Shown here piece after piece: positions 9,142 through 16,862 of a DNA stretch of 31,594 nucleotides. Numbering within the stretch: position 1 is the first letter of the stretch; the number at the start of each line of letters is the position of its first letter. The stretch comes from JBEAOO01 sp041164825. GTDB taxonomy: Bacteria > Pseudomonadota > Gammaproteobacteria > Burkholderiales > Burkholderiaceae_C. The notes beneath the pieces are model-generated. The model was not told where the DNA came from and did no database searches. It saw nothing but the letters and a program-made list of their open reading frames with translations. The position numbers and the translations under genes were made by a program. The stretch spans positions 1-31,594 of the forward strand of contig JBEAOO010000326.1 in assembly GCA_041164825.1 (NCBI GenBank), in the 5' to 3' direction.

Positions 9142-9669
9142 TCAAACCGAGGTGGCGGGTGGCGTGGGCGCGGCAGCGTCCAGGTCGAGCTGCGTGAGGT
9201 AGAGCCGGGTGTCGAACTCCAGCTGGTGGTAGTCGGGCGCCATGTGGCAGCACAGGGCGTAGAAGGCCTTGTCGTGCTCGCGCTCGCGCAGGTGGGCCAG
9301 CTCGTGCACGACGATCATGCGCAGCATGTCGGCCGGCGCCTCGCGAAACAAGCTCGCCACCCGGATCTCGCGCTTGGCCTTGAGCTTGTTGCCCTGCACG
9401 CGCGACACCTGCGTGTGCGTGCCCAGCGCTTGTTGCAGCACCTTGAGCTTGTTGTCGTAAGCCACTTTGGAGATGGCCTCGGCGTTGCGCATGTGGCGCG
9501 CCTTCAACTCGCCCACGTAGTCGTACAGCGCGCGGTCGGTGCGTACCGCGTGCGCCTCGGGGTAACGCGTGCGCAGCATCTCGCCCAAGCGGTCGCGCGC
9601 GATCAGTTCACGCACCTGGTCGAGCAGGTGATCGGGGTAGCCGGCGAGGTAGCGGAGTGCCATGGGCAT
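9142..9669 (-). CDS. YgjP-like zinc metallopeptidase (DUF45/M48-related)
   Basis: The protein has a gluzincin-type zinc site: VVHELAHLREREHDKAF supplies HExxH with a third His six residues on. It is preceded by the VQGNKLKAKREIRVASLF region. This matches the YgjP-like metallopeptidase domain (formerly DUF45), related to M48 and SprT-like proteases. There is no signal peptide, so it should be cytoplasmic; substrates are not established. Three in-frame ATGs are possible: 9696, 9669 and 9663. The first overlaps the upstream pstS-like stop codon by 14 bases, which would suggest translational coupling. The later two place the start just before the conserved ALRYLAGYP segment. I chose 9669; the choice is not decisive. 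It probably forms a two-gene unit with the pstS-like gene. Confidence 0.85.
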   Translation of the reverse strand: MPMALRYLAGYPDHLLDQVRELIARDRLGEMLRTRYPEAHAVRTDRALYDYVGELKARHMRNAEAISKVAYDNKLKVLQQALGTHTQVSRVQGNKLKAKREIRVASLFREAPADMLRMIVVHELAHLREREHDKAFYALCCHMAPDYHQLEFDTRLYLTQLDLDAAAPTPPATSV

Positions 9670-9682
9670 TGGCGGATTCGGT

Positions 9683-10771
9683 TCAATACGAGGCATAGCG
9701 CGGCACGCGGCCGTCTTTGGCGCGCACCTCGCTCAGCCGGCTGGCCAGGCGCGCTTGCAGGCGCACCGGCAAGGGCGCAAAGCCGGTGCCGCGCGTCAGC
9801 TCGTCGCCGTGCATGAAACACCAATACACGAATTGCAGCACCGGCGTGGCGCGCATGGCGTCGGCCGGTTCGCGGTCGACCAGGATGAAGCTGGTGAGCG
9901 TGATCGGCCAGGCCTCGGGCGCGCTGGTGTTCATCAGGCTGGCGCGGTCGTCGCCACTGCGGGCGAGCTCGCTGTCCTGGATCGCGGCACGAAAGCCCGC
10001 CTCCGACGCCGCCACCTCGCGCCCCGCCGCATTGCGCAGGCGCACCGCGGCCAGGCCATCTTTGAGCACGCGGTCGTGGCTCACGTAGGCGATGCCGCCT
10101 TCAGTGAGTTTGAGCATGCGCACCACGCCATCGTTGCCCTCGGCCTTGCTGACCTCGCCCGGCCAGGCGGGCAAGGTGCTGGCGACCACGCGCTGTTTGA
10201 AGCTGGGCGAGAGGGCCGACAAATAGCGCGCAAAACCCTCGCTGCTGCCCGACTTGTCGGCCCGCACCACGCGCACGATGCGCAGCGCCGGCAGCGGCAC
10301 GCGCGGGTTGAACTCGGCGATGCGGCGGTCGTCCCACTGGGTGATGACGCCGAGCATGATGTCGGCCAGCACCTCGCCGCTGAGCAGCAGCTTGTTGGGG
10401 CCCACCGACGGCAGGTTCACCACCGGCACGATGCCGCCCACCAGCATGGGAATCTGCACCAGCTTGCGTTGCTGAAGTTCATCGGCCGACAGGGGCACAT
10501 CGGTGGCGCCAAAGTCCACCGCGCGCGCCACGATTTGCGACACGCCCTGGCCCGAGCCCGTGGCCTGGTAGCGCACCACATCACCCGTCATCTCGGCATA
10601 ACGCAGGCCCCAGCGTTGGTAGACCTTGGCCGGGAAGGTGGCCCCGGCGCCGCGCACTTCGGCCTGCGCGGGCAGCGAGGCGCACCACGTCACTGCGCAG
10701 GCAACGAACAGCGGCAGCACCTGGCGCGCCCGCGCGGCGCGCTTGAACAATTCAACAACAACACCAGCCAT
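9683..10771 (-). CDS. PstS-like phosphate ABC transporter substrate-binding protein
   Basis: A 362-residue exported protein. From the ATG at 10771 it starts with a basic stretch and hydrophobic core ending in LPAQA, a good signal peptidase I site near residue 37. The mature protein begins VRGAGATFPAKVYQRW and continues with the phosphate-loop-like ATGSGQGVSQI, VDFGATDVPL and SGSSEGFARYL, all typical of PstS. The frame extends upstream to 10861 but only the 10771 start gives a signal peptide. AAAGAGAT-like purine-rich sequence lies upstream. No pstC, pstA, pstB or phoU is nearby, so this is an orphan binding protein that might serve a permease elsewhere or have a sensory or surface role. Phosphate specificity is inferred from family. 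Confidence 0.85.
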   Translation of the reverse strand: MAGVVVELFKRAARARQVLPLFVACAVTWCASLPAQAEVRGAGATFPAKVYQRWGLRYAEMTGDVVRYQATGSGQGVSQIVARAVDFGATDVPLSADELQQRKLVQIPMLVGGIVPVVNLPSVGPNKLLLSGEVLADIMLGVITQWDDRRIAEFNPRVPLPALRIVRVVRADKSGSSEGFARYLSALSPSFKQRVVASTLPAWPGEVSKAEGNDGVVRMLKLTEGGIAYVSHDRVLKDGLAAVRLRNAAGREVAASEAGFRAAIQDSELARSGDDRASLMNTSAPEAWPITLTSFILVDREPADAMRATPVLQFVYWCFMHGDELTRGTGFAPLPVRLQARLASRLSEVRAKDGRVPRYASY

Positions 10772-10818
10772 GGATCTTGGATCTCTTTGCTTGCATGCAC
10801 CCAACGACGAGCGCGCGC

Positions 10819-10864
10819 GGATTGTCGCCGCAGCGGCTGCGGTGGCGACCGACGGCGACAATCC
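10819..10864. promoter_or_regulatory. 12-bp perfect inverted repeat with mirrored GACAAT hexamers between divergent genes
   Basis: GGATTGTCGCCG (10819-10830) and CGGCGACAATCC (10853-10864) are exact reverse complements 22 bases apart, in the 128-bp gap between the pstS-like gene and the ferredoxin gene. Each arm carries GACAAT pointing toward its own gene: on the minus strand about 50 bases before the pstS-like ATG, on the plus strand about 38 bases before the ferredoxin ATG. It may be a pair of mirrored promoters, an operator, or both. Confidence 0.5.
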
Positions 10865-10899
10865 CTCGCACTGCCCACCCGACTCGTTTGCCGACCGCC

Positions 10900-11217
10900 A
10901 TGCCCACCCTCACGATCGCGCCCGGCGGTTTCACCGCATCGGTGGATGCCGGGCAGAGCCTGCTCGAAGCCGCACTGGCCGCCGGCATCACCCTGCCCAG
11001 CAGCTGCCGCAACGGCACCTGCCGCGCCTGCTTTTGCCGCATCGATGCCGGCCAGGTGCGCTACCGCGTGGCGTGGCCCGGCCTCAGTTTGGAAGAAAAA
11101 ACCGAGGGCTGGACGCTGCCCTGCGTGGCGCTGCCGCTGGGCGATGTGACGCTGCAGCAGCCCTTGGCGCGCAGTGCGTTCGCCAGCGACGACAGCAGCA
11201 ACACCCCCGCCCCATGA
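10900..11217 (+). CDS. 2Fe-2S ferredoxin
   Basis: A 105-residue plant-type [2Fe-2S] ferredoxin. Cys36, Cys41, Cys44 and Cys75 form the C-x4-C-x2-C...C cluster motif (SCRNGTCRAC and LPCVA). The N-terminal beta strands and helix (TASVDAGQSLLEAALAAGI) are typical. It should carry electrons in the cytoplasm; the partner is unknown. The ATG at 10900 begins MPTLTIAPGG, and the longer frame upstream lacks a ferredoxin-like start. The stop codon overlaps the ATG of the next gene (ATGA), so the ferredoxin and the DTW-domain protein are translationally coupled. The Ser/Asn/Pro-rich tail after residue 90 is probably flexible. Confidence 0.88.
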   Translation: MPTLTIAPGGFTASVDAGQSLLEAALAAGITLPSSCRNGTCRACFCRIDAGQVRYRVAWPGLSLEEKTEGWTLPCVALPLGDVTLQQPLARSAFASDDSSNTPAP

Positions 11218-11882
11218 GCCGAGCGCTGTGCCCGCGCTGCGAGCGCCCGCTGCTCACCTGCCTGTGCACTTGGCTGCGTCCCACGCTCAACCGCGTGCGC
11301 GTGCTGCTGCTGCAGCATCCGCACGAAGTGCACGAGGCCAAGGGCAGCGCGCGGCTGCTGCAACTCAGCTTGGCGCAGGTGCAGCTGGAAGTGGGCGAGG
11401 TGTTTGAACCCGCAGCGCTGGCCGCTTGTTTGGGCGCACCCGGCAAGAGCGTGTTGCTCTACCCCGAGACACCGCACGGCATGGCCAGCAGCCCTGCGCC
11501 ACGGCCACCACACAGCGGTGATCACCGCGGTGCTGCCCGGCCCACTGTGACTGCCCTGCCCAGCACGCCGCAGCAACTGGTGGTGCTCGACGCCACCTGG
11601 AAAAAGAGCCTCCGCATGCTGGCCCACAACCCCTTGCTGCACGCCTTGCCGCGCCTGCCGCTGGCCGACACCGAGCCCAGTGCATATGGCGAGTTGCGAC
11701 GCGCCCCCAAGCCCGGCCAGCTGTCCACACTGGAAGCCACCTGCCACGCGCTGCAGGCTTTGGAATCGGCGGCCGACCCGGATGCCGCCGCCCGCTACCG
11801 GCCCTTGCTGCAGGCCTTTGACGACTGGGTGGCGGAGTGCGTGGGGCGTGTAGAGCGCGTGGTGCCTCCACCACGCGGCTGA
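11214..11882 (+). CDS. tapT: DTW domain-containing protein, probable tRNA-uridine aminocarboxypropyltransferase
   Basis: A 222-residue protein of the DTW family. In E. coli the family member TapT transfers the 3-amino-3-carboxypropyl group of S-adenosylmethionine to U47 of tRNA. An N-terminal Cys cluster (C6, C9, C16, C18; CPRCERPLLTCLC) is the usual zinc-binding start. It is followed by VLLLQHPHEVHEAKGSARLL. The signature D-x-T-W occurs as DATWKKS at residues 126-132, and the C-terminal PSAYGELRRAPKPGQLSTLE with EA matches the family. The start ATG overlaps the ferredoxin stop by four bases. The Pro/His/Arg-rich stretch at residues ~92-118 looks like a lineage-specific insertion. The symbol is by family; the position modified in this organism is not shown. 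Confidence 0.82.
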   Translation: MSRALCPRCERPLLTCLCTWLRPTLNRVRVLLLQHPHEVHEAKGSARLLQLSLAQVQLEVGEVFEPAALAACLGAPGKSVLLYPETPHGMASSPAPRPPHSGDHRGAARPTVTALPSTPQQLVVLDATWKKSLRMLAHNPLLHALPRLPLADTEPSAYGELRRAPKPGQLSTLEATCHALQALESAADPDAAARYRPLLQAFDDWVAECVGRVERVVPPPRG

Positions 11883-11991
11883 TTTTTCAAGCGCAGGCTG
11901 TCAGCGCGCTGCTACCATGGCCGCGCCCCACCGCAACGGTGAGGCGACGTCGCTCGGACGGTTCCGGGCGCTCACGTGGACAACTTGAATC

Positions 11992-13200
11992 ATGAGCACT
12001 GCCTCTTCTGGCAAGCGCCGCTTTGCGCGCATTGATCGGCTTCCCCCTTACGTCTTCAACATCACCGCCGAGCTCAAACTCGCGGCCCGCCGACGCGGCG
12101 AAGACATCATCGACCTCAGCATGGGCAACCCCGACGGGGCCACACCGCCGCACATCGTCGCCAAGCTGACCGAGGTCGCCCAGCGCCCCGACACCCACGG
12201 TTATTCGGCCAGCAAAGGCATCCCGCGCCTGCGCCGCGCCATCAGCCACTGGTACCGCGACCGCTACGGCGTGGAGATCGATGCCGACAAAGAAGCCATC
12301 GTCACCATCGGCTCCAAAGAGGGCTTGGCGCACCTGATGCTCGCCACGCTCGACCGCGGCGACACCGTGCTCGTGCCCGACCCGAGTTACCCCATCCACA
12401 TCTACGGTGCCGTGATCGCCGGCGCCGACATCCGCTCGATCCCGATCGTGCCGGGCGTGGACTTTTTTGCCGAACTCGAAAAGACCATCCGCGGCAGCTA
12501 CCCCAAGCCCAAGATGATGGTGCTGGGTTTTCCGAGCAACCCGACCGCGCAGTGCGTGGAGCTCGACTTCTTTGAGCGCGTGATTGCGCTGGCCAAGAAG
12601 CACGACATCTTCGTGGTGCACGACCTGGCCTATGCCGACATCGTGTTCGACGGCTGGAAGGCGCCGAGCATCATGCAGGTGAAGGGCGCGAAGGACATCG
12701 CGGTCGAGTTTTTCACCCTCAGCAAGAGCTACAACATGGCTGGCTGGCGCGTCGGTTTCATGGTCGGCAACCCCGACCTGGTGGCGGCCCTGGCGCGCAT
12801 CAAGAGCTACCACGACTACGGCACCTTCACGCCGCTGCAGGTGGCCGCCATTGCCGCGCTGGAAGGCGACCAGCAGTGTGTGAAAGACATTGCCGCCACC
12901 TACCAAAAGCGCCGCGACGTGCTGGCCAAGGGCCTGATCGAAGCGGGCTGGCCGGTGGAGATTCCCAAAGCCTCGATGTACATCTGGGCCAAGATCCCAC
13001 CCGCTTATGCGCAACTCGGCTCGCTCGAGTTCGCCAAGCAGCTGCTCGAAAAGGCCAAGGTTTGTGTGAGCCCCGGCATCGGCTTTGGCGACCACGGCGA
13101 CGACCATGTGCGCTTTGCACTGATCGAAAACGAGAGCCGCATCCGCCAGGCCGTGCGTGGCATCAAGGCCATGTTCAAGGCCGACGGCGTGACGGGGTGA
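11992..13200 (+). CDS. alaC: PLP-dependent aminotransferase, AlaC type
   Basis: A 402-residue fold-type I aminotransferase, close to AlaC (YfdZ), which makes alanine from pyruvate and glutamate. Visible motifs include the N-terminal RRFARIDRLPPYVFNITAEL, DLSMGNPDGATPPHI, HGYSASKGIPRLRRAI, GSKEGLAHLMLA, PDPSYPIHIYGAVIAGA, GFPSNPTAQCV, the PLP-lysine segment LSKSYNMAGWRVGF (Lys245) and HVRFALIENESRIRQAVRGI. All catalytic elements appear intact. In many Burkholderiales I recall this gene sitting directly upstream of hom and thrC; here an AraC regulator follows after 27 bp. No convincing ribosome binding site or promoter is visible in the 109-bp gap upstream. Confidence 0.9.
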   Translation: MSTASSGKRRFARIDRLPPYVFNITAELKLAARRRGEDIIDLSMGNPDGATPPHIVAKLTEVAQRPDTHGYSASKGIPRLRRAISHWYRDRYGVEIDADKEAIVTIGSKEGLAHLMLATLDRGDTVLVPDPSYPIHIYGAVIAGADIRSIPIVPGVDFFAELEKTIRGSYPKPKMMVLGFPSNPTAQCVELDFFERVIALAKKHDIFVVHDLAYADIVFDGWKAPSIMQVKGAKDIAVEFFTLSKSYNMAGWRVGFMVGNPDLVAALARIKSYHDYGTFTPLQVAAIAALEGDQQCVKDIAATYQKRRDVLAKGLIEAGWPVEIPKASMYIWAKIPPAYAQLGSLEFAKQLLEKAKVCVSPGIGFGDHGDDHVRFALIENESRIRQAVRGIKAMFKADGVTG

Positions 13201-13227
13201 TGCGTGGCGGGGCATGATGGCGCGGCC

Positions 13228-14157
13228 ATGAATGCCCCGCTGCCTGCTCCCGTTGTTGCCTCGCTCGCTGCACCCGTCACAGCGCCCACCACTGCGCCGC
13301 TCGCCGCCCCCACCAGCGGCGGCGCTTGCTTGCTCGGCCGCCTCGCCACCCTGGCCAAGGCCTGCGAGCCCGACGAGATGCCGCGCAGTTTTCTGTGCGC
13401 CAGCGCGGTGGCGGTCCACACCGTGCGCGCCGCCACCTTGGACCAGCCCGTGCTGGCGATTCCGCTGGCGGGACGCAAAAGCATGCGCGCCGACGGTGAC
13501 TGGCTGGTGGCCGATGTGGGCCAAGCCCTGCTGTTGCACCGCCCCGCGGCGGTCGACCTGGCGCACACGCCGCCTGCCGACGGTGGCAGCTATCTCGCGA
13601 TTGGGCTGAATTTCAGCCCCGAGGTGTTGAGTGCGGCGCGCACGCTGTGGGGCCGGCCGGCCCGTGCTGCCGGCCAGGCGCTGCAAGCCGTCGAGCTGAC
13701 ACCGCTGCTGCTGCCCACCCTCAGCGCCTGGGCCGACGCCGCGCTGGCCGGGCGCGACATGGCCCTGCGCCATGCCGCCACCGGTGTGGCGCTGCAACTG
13801 TGCGAGATGGGCTGCGACGGCCTGCTCAGCCAGCCCGAACCCAGCACCGGCGCGCGCATCCGCGCCATGGTGGCGGCCAAGCCCGCACGCGAATGGCGAT
13901 CAGAAGAACTCGAATCGGCCTTGGGCCTGAGCGGCGCCACGCTGCGCCGCCGCTTGGCGGCCGAGGGCACCACCTTGCGCCAACTGATTGCCGACGCCCG
14001 ACTGGCCCACGCGCTGCAACTGCTCTACGCCACCCGCCTGCCCGTCAAGACCGTGGCCCAGCGCGTGGGCTACAGCTCAGCCTCAAGCTTCGTGAAACGC
14101 TTCGGCGAGCGCTACGGCATGGAGCCCTCGCGCATCACGGGCGCACCAACGGTCTGA
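13228..14157 (+). CDS. AraC family transcriptional regulator
   Basis: A 309-residue regulator. The C-terminal ~100 residues hold the two AraC helix-turn-helix motifs: REWRSEELESALGLSGATLR, then QLIADARLAHALQLLYATRL and the conserved PVKTVAQRVGYSSASSFVKR with RYGMEPSRI. The N-terminal ~200 residues form a sensor domain of the AraC_N kind (VLAIPLAGRKSMRADG) with no identifiable ligand. The first ~25 residues are Ala/Pro-rich and probably disordered. The frame opens at a GTG (13204), but the ATG at 13228 is the better start. The gene begins 27 bp after alaC and points toward an exported metallo-beta-lactamase-fold hydrolase, which could be its target. A double-hairpin element separates the two. 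Confidence 0.9.
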   Translation: MNAPLPAPVVASLAAPVTAPTTAPLAAPTSGGACLLGRLATLAKACEPDEMPRSFLCASAVAVHTVRAATLDQPVLAIPLAGRKSMRADGDWLVADVGQALLLHRPAAVDLAHTPPADGGSYLAIGLNFSPEVLSAARTLWGRPARAAGQALQAVELTPLLLPTLSAWADAALAGRDMALRHAATGVALQLCEMGCDGLLSQPEPSTGARIRAMVAAKPAREWRSEELESALGLSGATLRRRLAAEGTTLRQLIADARLAHALQLLYATRLPVKTVAQRVGYSSASSFVKRFGERYGMEPSRITGAPTV

Positions 14158-14250
14158 TCCGCCTTCGGGTTCACAGCGCGCCCAGGCGCGGCAGGCGGCA
14201 GCGGCCTTTCTCAACACCATGGCGCGCGCCTGATTCCGACACCACACCCT

Positions 14251-14541
14251 GAGGCCAGTGCTGGGAGCGCTGCGCCGCATTCGCTTTGCTCCGTGTCCTC
14301 CGCCGGCCTGCGGCCGGCTCCCCCTTAACCTGCGCAAAGCGAATGCGGCACAGCGCTCCCTGAACCTGTGGTGGCATGCCAATACGATGCATGCCGCGGT
14401 GGTGGTGGGGGCGGTGATGGGCCGGGCCGATGTGCGGAGGTCAAGGGGGAATGGGCCGACCGAAGGGAGGACCAGGAGGACACGGAGGACACGGAGCACA
14501 TCGGCCCGGCCCATCGCCGCCCTCGCACCGACATCCGAACG
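14251..14541 (+). repeat. Double-hairpin intergenic element, copy 2 (full, plus orientation)
   Basis: It occupies most of the 499-bp gap between the AraC gene and the metallo-hydrolase gene. Hairpin A has arms 14263-14288 and 14335-14360 with one mismatch in 26. Hairpin B has arms 14409-14434 and 14497-14522 with one T-G pair in 26. The B core contains a short direct duplication (GGAGGACAC twice, about 14475-14491). This is the only copy between two genes of the same orientation. Bases 14158-14250 contain no gene. Bases 14542-14656 should hold the hydrolase promoter, but I cannot place it. Confidence 0.85.
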
Positions 14542-14643
14542 GGTGAGCGATTGGCGGGTGACTCTGAGCGAATCGCGACACAAGCTCGCCCTAAGCTCTG
14601 CACCACACCGCGCCATCCGGCGTGCGTGATGCCACAGCACCCC

Positions 14644-14648
14644 AGGAG
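14644..14648 (+). promoter_or_regulatory. Ribosome binding site of the metallo-hydrolase gene
   Basis: AGGAG eight bases before the ATG at 14657. It supports that start and the signal peptide it gives. Confidence 0.6.
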
Positions 14649-14656
14649 CCCACCCC

Positions 14657-15670
14657 ATGCACGCCCACTTGCCCCACATCCACCGCGCACATCGCGCCAC
14701 CCGGCTCGCCGTCGCCGCCTTGGCCCTTACCGCCGGCTTGTTCAGCCTGGCCCCGCCCGCGCTGGCTGCCGCGCCTACCGCCGTCACCAGCCAGGTGCCC
14801 GGCTACTTCCGCCAGGGCCTGGGCGATTTCCAGATCACCGCGCTGTACGACGGCTACGTGGACCTCGCGCCGCAACTGCTCAAGGGCATGGCGCCCGAGC
14901 AAATTCAAACCCTGCTGGCGCGCATGTTCATCGCTAACAGCAAGGGCACGCAAACCGCCGTCAACGCCTACCTGGTGCACACCGGCAGCAATTTGGTGTT
15001 GATCGACGCCGGCGCAGCGCAGTGCTTCGGCCCCACGCTCGGCCAGATCCAGGCCAACATCCGCGCCGCCGGCTACACGCCTGAGCAAGTGGACACCGTG
15101 CTGCTGACCCACCTGCACCCGGACCACCTGTGCGGCCTGCTCGACGCCAAGGGCCAGCCCGCCTTCCCCAACGCCACGGTGCACGCCGCCGCAAATGAAG
15201 CCGCCTTCTGGCTCGACCCGAAGATTGCCGCTGCCGCCCCCGAAGGCAACCAGCCCTTCTTCAAGATGGCGCGCGACAGCGTGGCGCCCTACCAAGCCGC
15301 TCAGCGCTTCAAGACCTACGCGCCGGGCGATGCCTTGGTGCCGGGCATCAGCGTGCTGCCCAGCCCCGGCCACACGCCGGGCCACAGCTCGTATGTGCTG
15401 AGCTCCAAAGGCCAGAACGCGCTGATCTGGGGCGACATCGTGCACTCCCACGCGGTGCAGTTTGCGCACCCGGAAGTGGCCATCGAGTTCGACACGGACC
15501 CGGCGCAAGCCATCGCCACGCGCCGCGGCTTGTTTGAGCGCGCCGCCAGCGAAGGCTGGTGGATCGGTGGCGCCCACCTGCCCTTCCCGGGCTTGGGCCA
15601 TGTGCGCAAAGACCCGGCCGGCTACGCCTGGGTGCCGATCGAATTCGGCCCGCTCCGCAGCGACCGCTGA
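14657..15670 (+). CDS. Exported metallo-beta-lactamase-fold hydrolase
   Basis: A 337-residue protein with an N-terminal signal sequence: a His/Arg-rich start, hydrophobic core VAALALTAGLFSLAPPALA, and likely cleavage near residue 38. The metallo-beta-lactamase fold is shown by VLLTHLHPDHLCGLLD (H152, H154, D156 and H157), LVLIDAGAA before it and PSPGHTPGHSSYVL and WGDIVHS after it. These supply the second metal-binding His and Asp. A histidine in WWIGGAHLPFPGLGHV is probably the last ligand. The binuclear site is therefore complete. Substrate is not predictable: the family includes lactonases, esterases and glyoxalases. Location is most likely periplasmic. The AraC gene upstream may regulate it. 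AGGAG at good spacing supports the ATG at 14657. Confidence 0.88.
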   Translation: MHAHLPHIHRAHRATRLAVAALALTAGLFSLAPPALAAAPTAVTSQVPGYFRQGLGDFQITALYDGYVDLAPQLLKGMAPEQIQTLLARMFIANSKGTQTAVNAYLVHTGSNLVLIDAGAAQCFGPTLGQIQANIRAAGYTPEQVDTVLLTHLHPDHLCGLLDAKGQPAFPNATVHAAANEAAFWLDPKIAAAAPEGNQPFFKMARDSVAPYQAAQRFKTYAPGDALVPGISVLPSPGHTPGHSSYVLSSKGQNALIWGDIVHSHAVQFAHPEVAIEFDTDPAQAIATRRGLFERAASEGWWIGGAHLPFPGLGHVRKDPAGYAWVPIEFGPLRSDR

Positions 15671-15715
15671 CCTTGCGCTGAGCCTGCGCCCAACCCGTCG
15701 CGCAGGCGCGCCCAT

Positions 15716-15749
15716 CCCCCTGCGCTGGCCCTGCCGCCAGCGCTGGGGG
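15716..15749 (+). promoter_or_regulatory. Strong hairpin between the metallo-hydrolase gene and queE
   Basis: The arms 15716-15728 and 15737-15749 pair over 13 positions with one T-T mismatch and an 8-base loop. A second perfect 8-bp hairpin lies just upstream (15682-15689 with 15700-15707). No T-run follows, so intrinsic termination is doubtful. A GACAAT hexamer (15749-15754) begins at the last base of the stem and may be the queE -10 element. It could be a processing site, a weak terminator or a promoter-linked structure. Confidence 0.4.
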
Positions 15750-15818
15750 ACAATCGCCGACTGATCCACTCTCTGCCCCCGGGCTTCGCCTGTTTTGCGA
15801 TGCACCCGGGTTGTTGCC

Positions 15819-16451
15819 ATGACCTACAGCGTCAAGGAAATCTTCTACACCCTGCAGGGTGAAGGCGCCAATGCCGGGCGCGCAGCGGTGTTTTGCCGCT
15901 TTGCCGGCTGCAACCTCTGGAGCGGCCGCGAGGACGACCGCGCCAGCGCCGTCTGCCAGTTCTGCGACACCGATTTTGTCGGCACCGACGGCACGCTGGG
16001 CGGCAAGTTCAGCAGCGCCGACGACCTGGCCACGCTGATCGCCGCGCAATGGCCCACCGGCGCCGGCCACCGCCTGGTGGTGCTCACCGGCGGCGAGCCA
16101 CTGCTGCAAGTCGACCCCGCGCTGATCGACGCGCTGCACGCTCAAGGCTTTGAGATTGCCGTCGAAACCAATGGCACGGTGGCGGCACCTGCGGGCATCG
16201 ACTGGTTGTGCGTCAGCCCCAAGGCCGGCAGCACGCTGGTGCAAACCTCGGGCAACGAGCTCAAGGTGGTGATCCCGCAAGACGGGCAAGACCTGAACGC
16301 GCTCGCCGCGCTGCCCTTTGCGCACCACTTTTTGCAAGCCATGGACGGCCCACTGGCCAAGCGCAACGCCGAGATCGCCACCGCGCACTGCATGGCCGAC
16401 CCGCGCTGGCGTTTGTCGGTGCAGACGCACAAGGTGCTGGGCATCCGCTGA
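15819..16451 (+). CDS. queE: 7-carboxy-7-deazaguanine synthase QueE
   Basis: A 210-residue radical SAM enzyme. It converts 6-carboxy-5,6,7,8-tetrahydropterin to 7-carboxy-7-deazaguanine in the queuosine pathway. MTYSVKEIFYTLQGEGANAG is the typical start. The cluster-binding cysteines are C31, C46 and C49, giving C-x14-C-x2-C instead of the classical C-x3-C-x2-C; this variant is known from the Burkholderia QueE. VVLTGGEPLLQ is the SAM-binding glycine motif and ETNGT follows. The frame extends to a TTG at 15795, but the ATG at 15819 is right for the family. A QueD-like gene begins 45 bp downstream, so the two are probably co-transcribed. A C-terminal VQTHKVLGIR completes the fold. Confidence 0.93.
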   Translation: MTYSVKEIFYTLQGEGANAGRAAVFCRFAGCNLWSGREDDRASAVCQFCDTDFVGTDGTLGGKFSSADDLATLIAAQWPTGAGHRLVVLTGGEPLLQVDPALIDALHAQGFEIAVETNGTVAAPAGIDWLCVSPKAGSTLVQTSGNELKVVIPQDGQDLNALAALPFAHHFLQAMDGPLAKRNAEIATAHCMADPRWRLSVQTHKVLGIR

Positions 16452-16496
16452 CTCAGCGGTGCACCCGAGATGAAGATTTGAGAGACCGATACCGCG

Positions 16497-16862
16497 ATGA
16501 ACTTTGAACTCAGCCAACGCTTCTACTTTGAAGCCGCCCACACCCTGCGCCGCCAGGTGGATGTGGAACCCAGCCTGCGCATCCACGGCCACACCTACAT
16601 CGCCGAAGTGACGCTGGCCGGCCAGCCCGACCCAGCCAGCGGCATGGTGGTTGACCTGGCGCTGCTGCGCCGCGAGATCGAGACCCTGCGCTTGCAGCTC
16701 GACCACCGCTTTCTGGACGAAGTGGCCGACCTCGGCCCCGCCACACTCGAAAACCTCGCCGCCTACATCTGGCGCGCCATGCACACCGTGTATGGCGACA
16801 AACTCGCCTGCGTGGAAGTCAAACGCGACGCCAGCGGAGACACCTGCCGCGTGCGGCGCTGA
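16497..16862 (+). CDS. queD: 6-carboxytetrahydropterin synthase family protein (QueD-like, atypical active site)
   Basis: A 121-residue protein of the 6-pyruvoyltetrahydropterin synthase/QueD fold. Zinc ligands are present: H15 (FEAAHTL), H30 and H32 (RIHGHTY). The LDH motif holds D69 and H70, and PATLENLAAYIW matches the family helix. The catalytic Cys, four residues before the first His of HGH in E. coli QueD (Cys27), is replaced here by S26. The catalytic Glu near the C-terminus (VKET in E. coli) aligns with VKRD, so Arg or Asp occupies that place. Context next to queE argues for a role in 7-deazaguanine synthesis, but with these replacements the chemistry may differ or another QueD may exist. 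Family assignment is firm; function is less so. Confidence 0.75.
   Translation: MNFELSQRFYFEAAHTLRRQVDVEPSLRIHGHTYIAEVTLAGQPDPASGMVVDLALLRREIETLRLQLDHRFLDEVADLGPATLENLAAYIWRAMHTVYGDKLACVEVKRDASGDTCRVRR

Noticed and set aside
11885..11918. Possible alaC promoter (TTTCAA ... TACCAT)
   Set aside because: The spacer would be about 22 bases and the match is poor.
13204..13227. Earlier GTG start for the AraC gene
   Set aside because: It adds only eight residues without conservation, and the ATG at 13228 is a better start.
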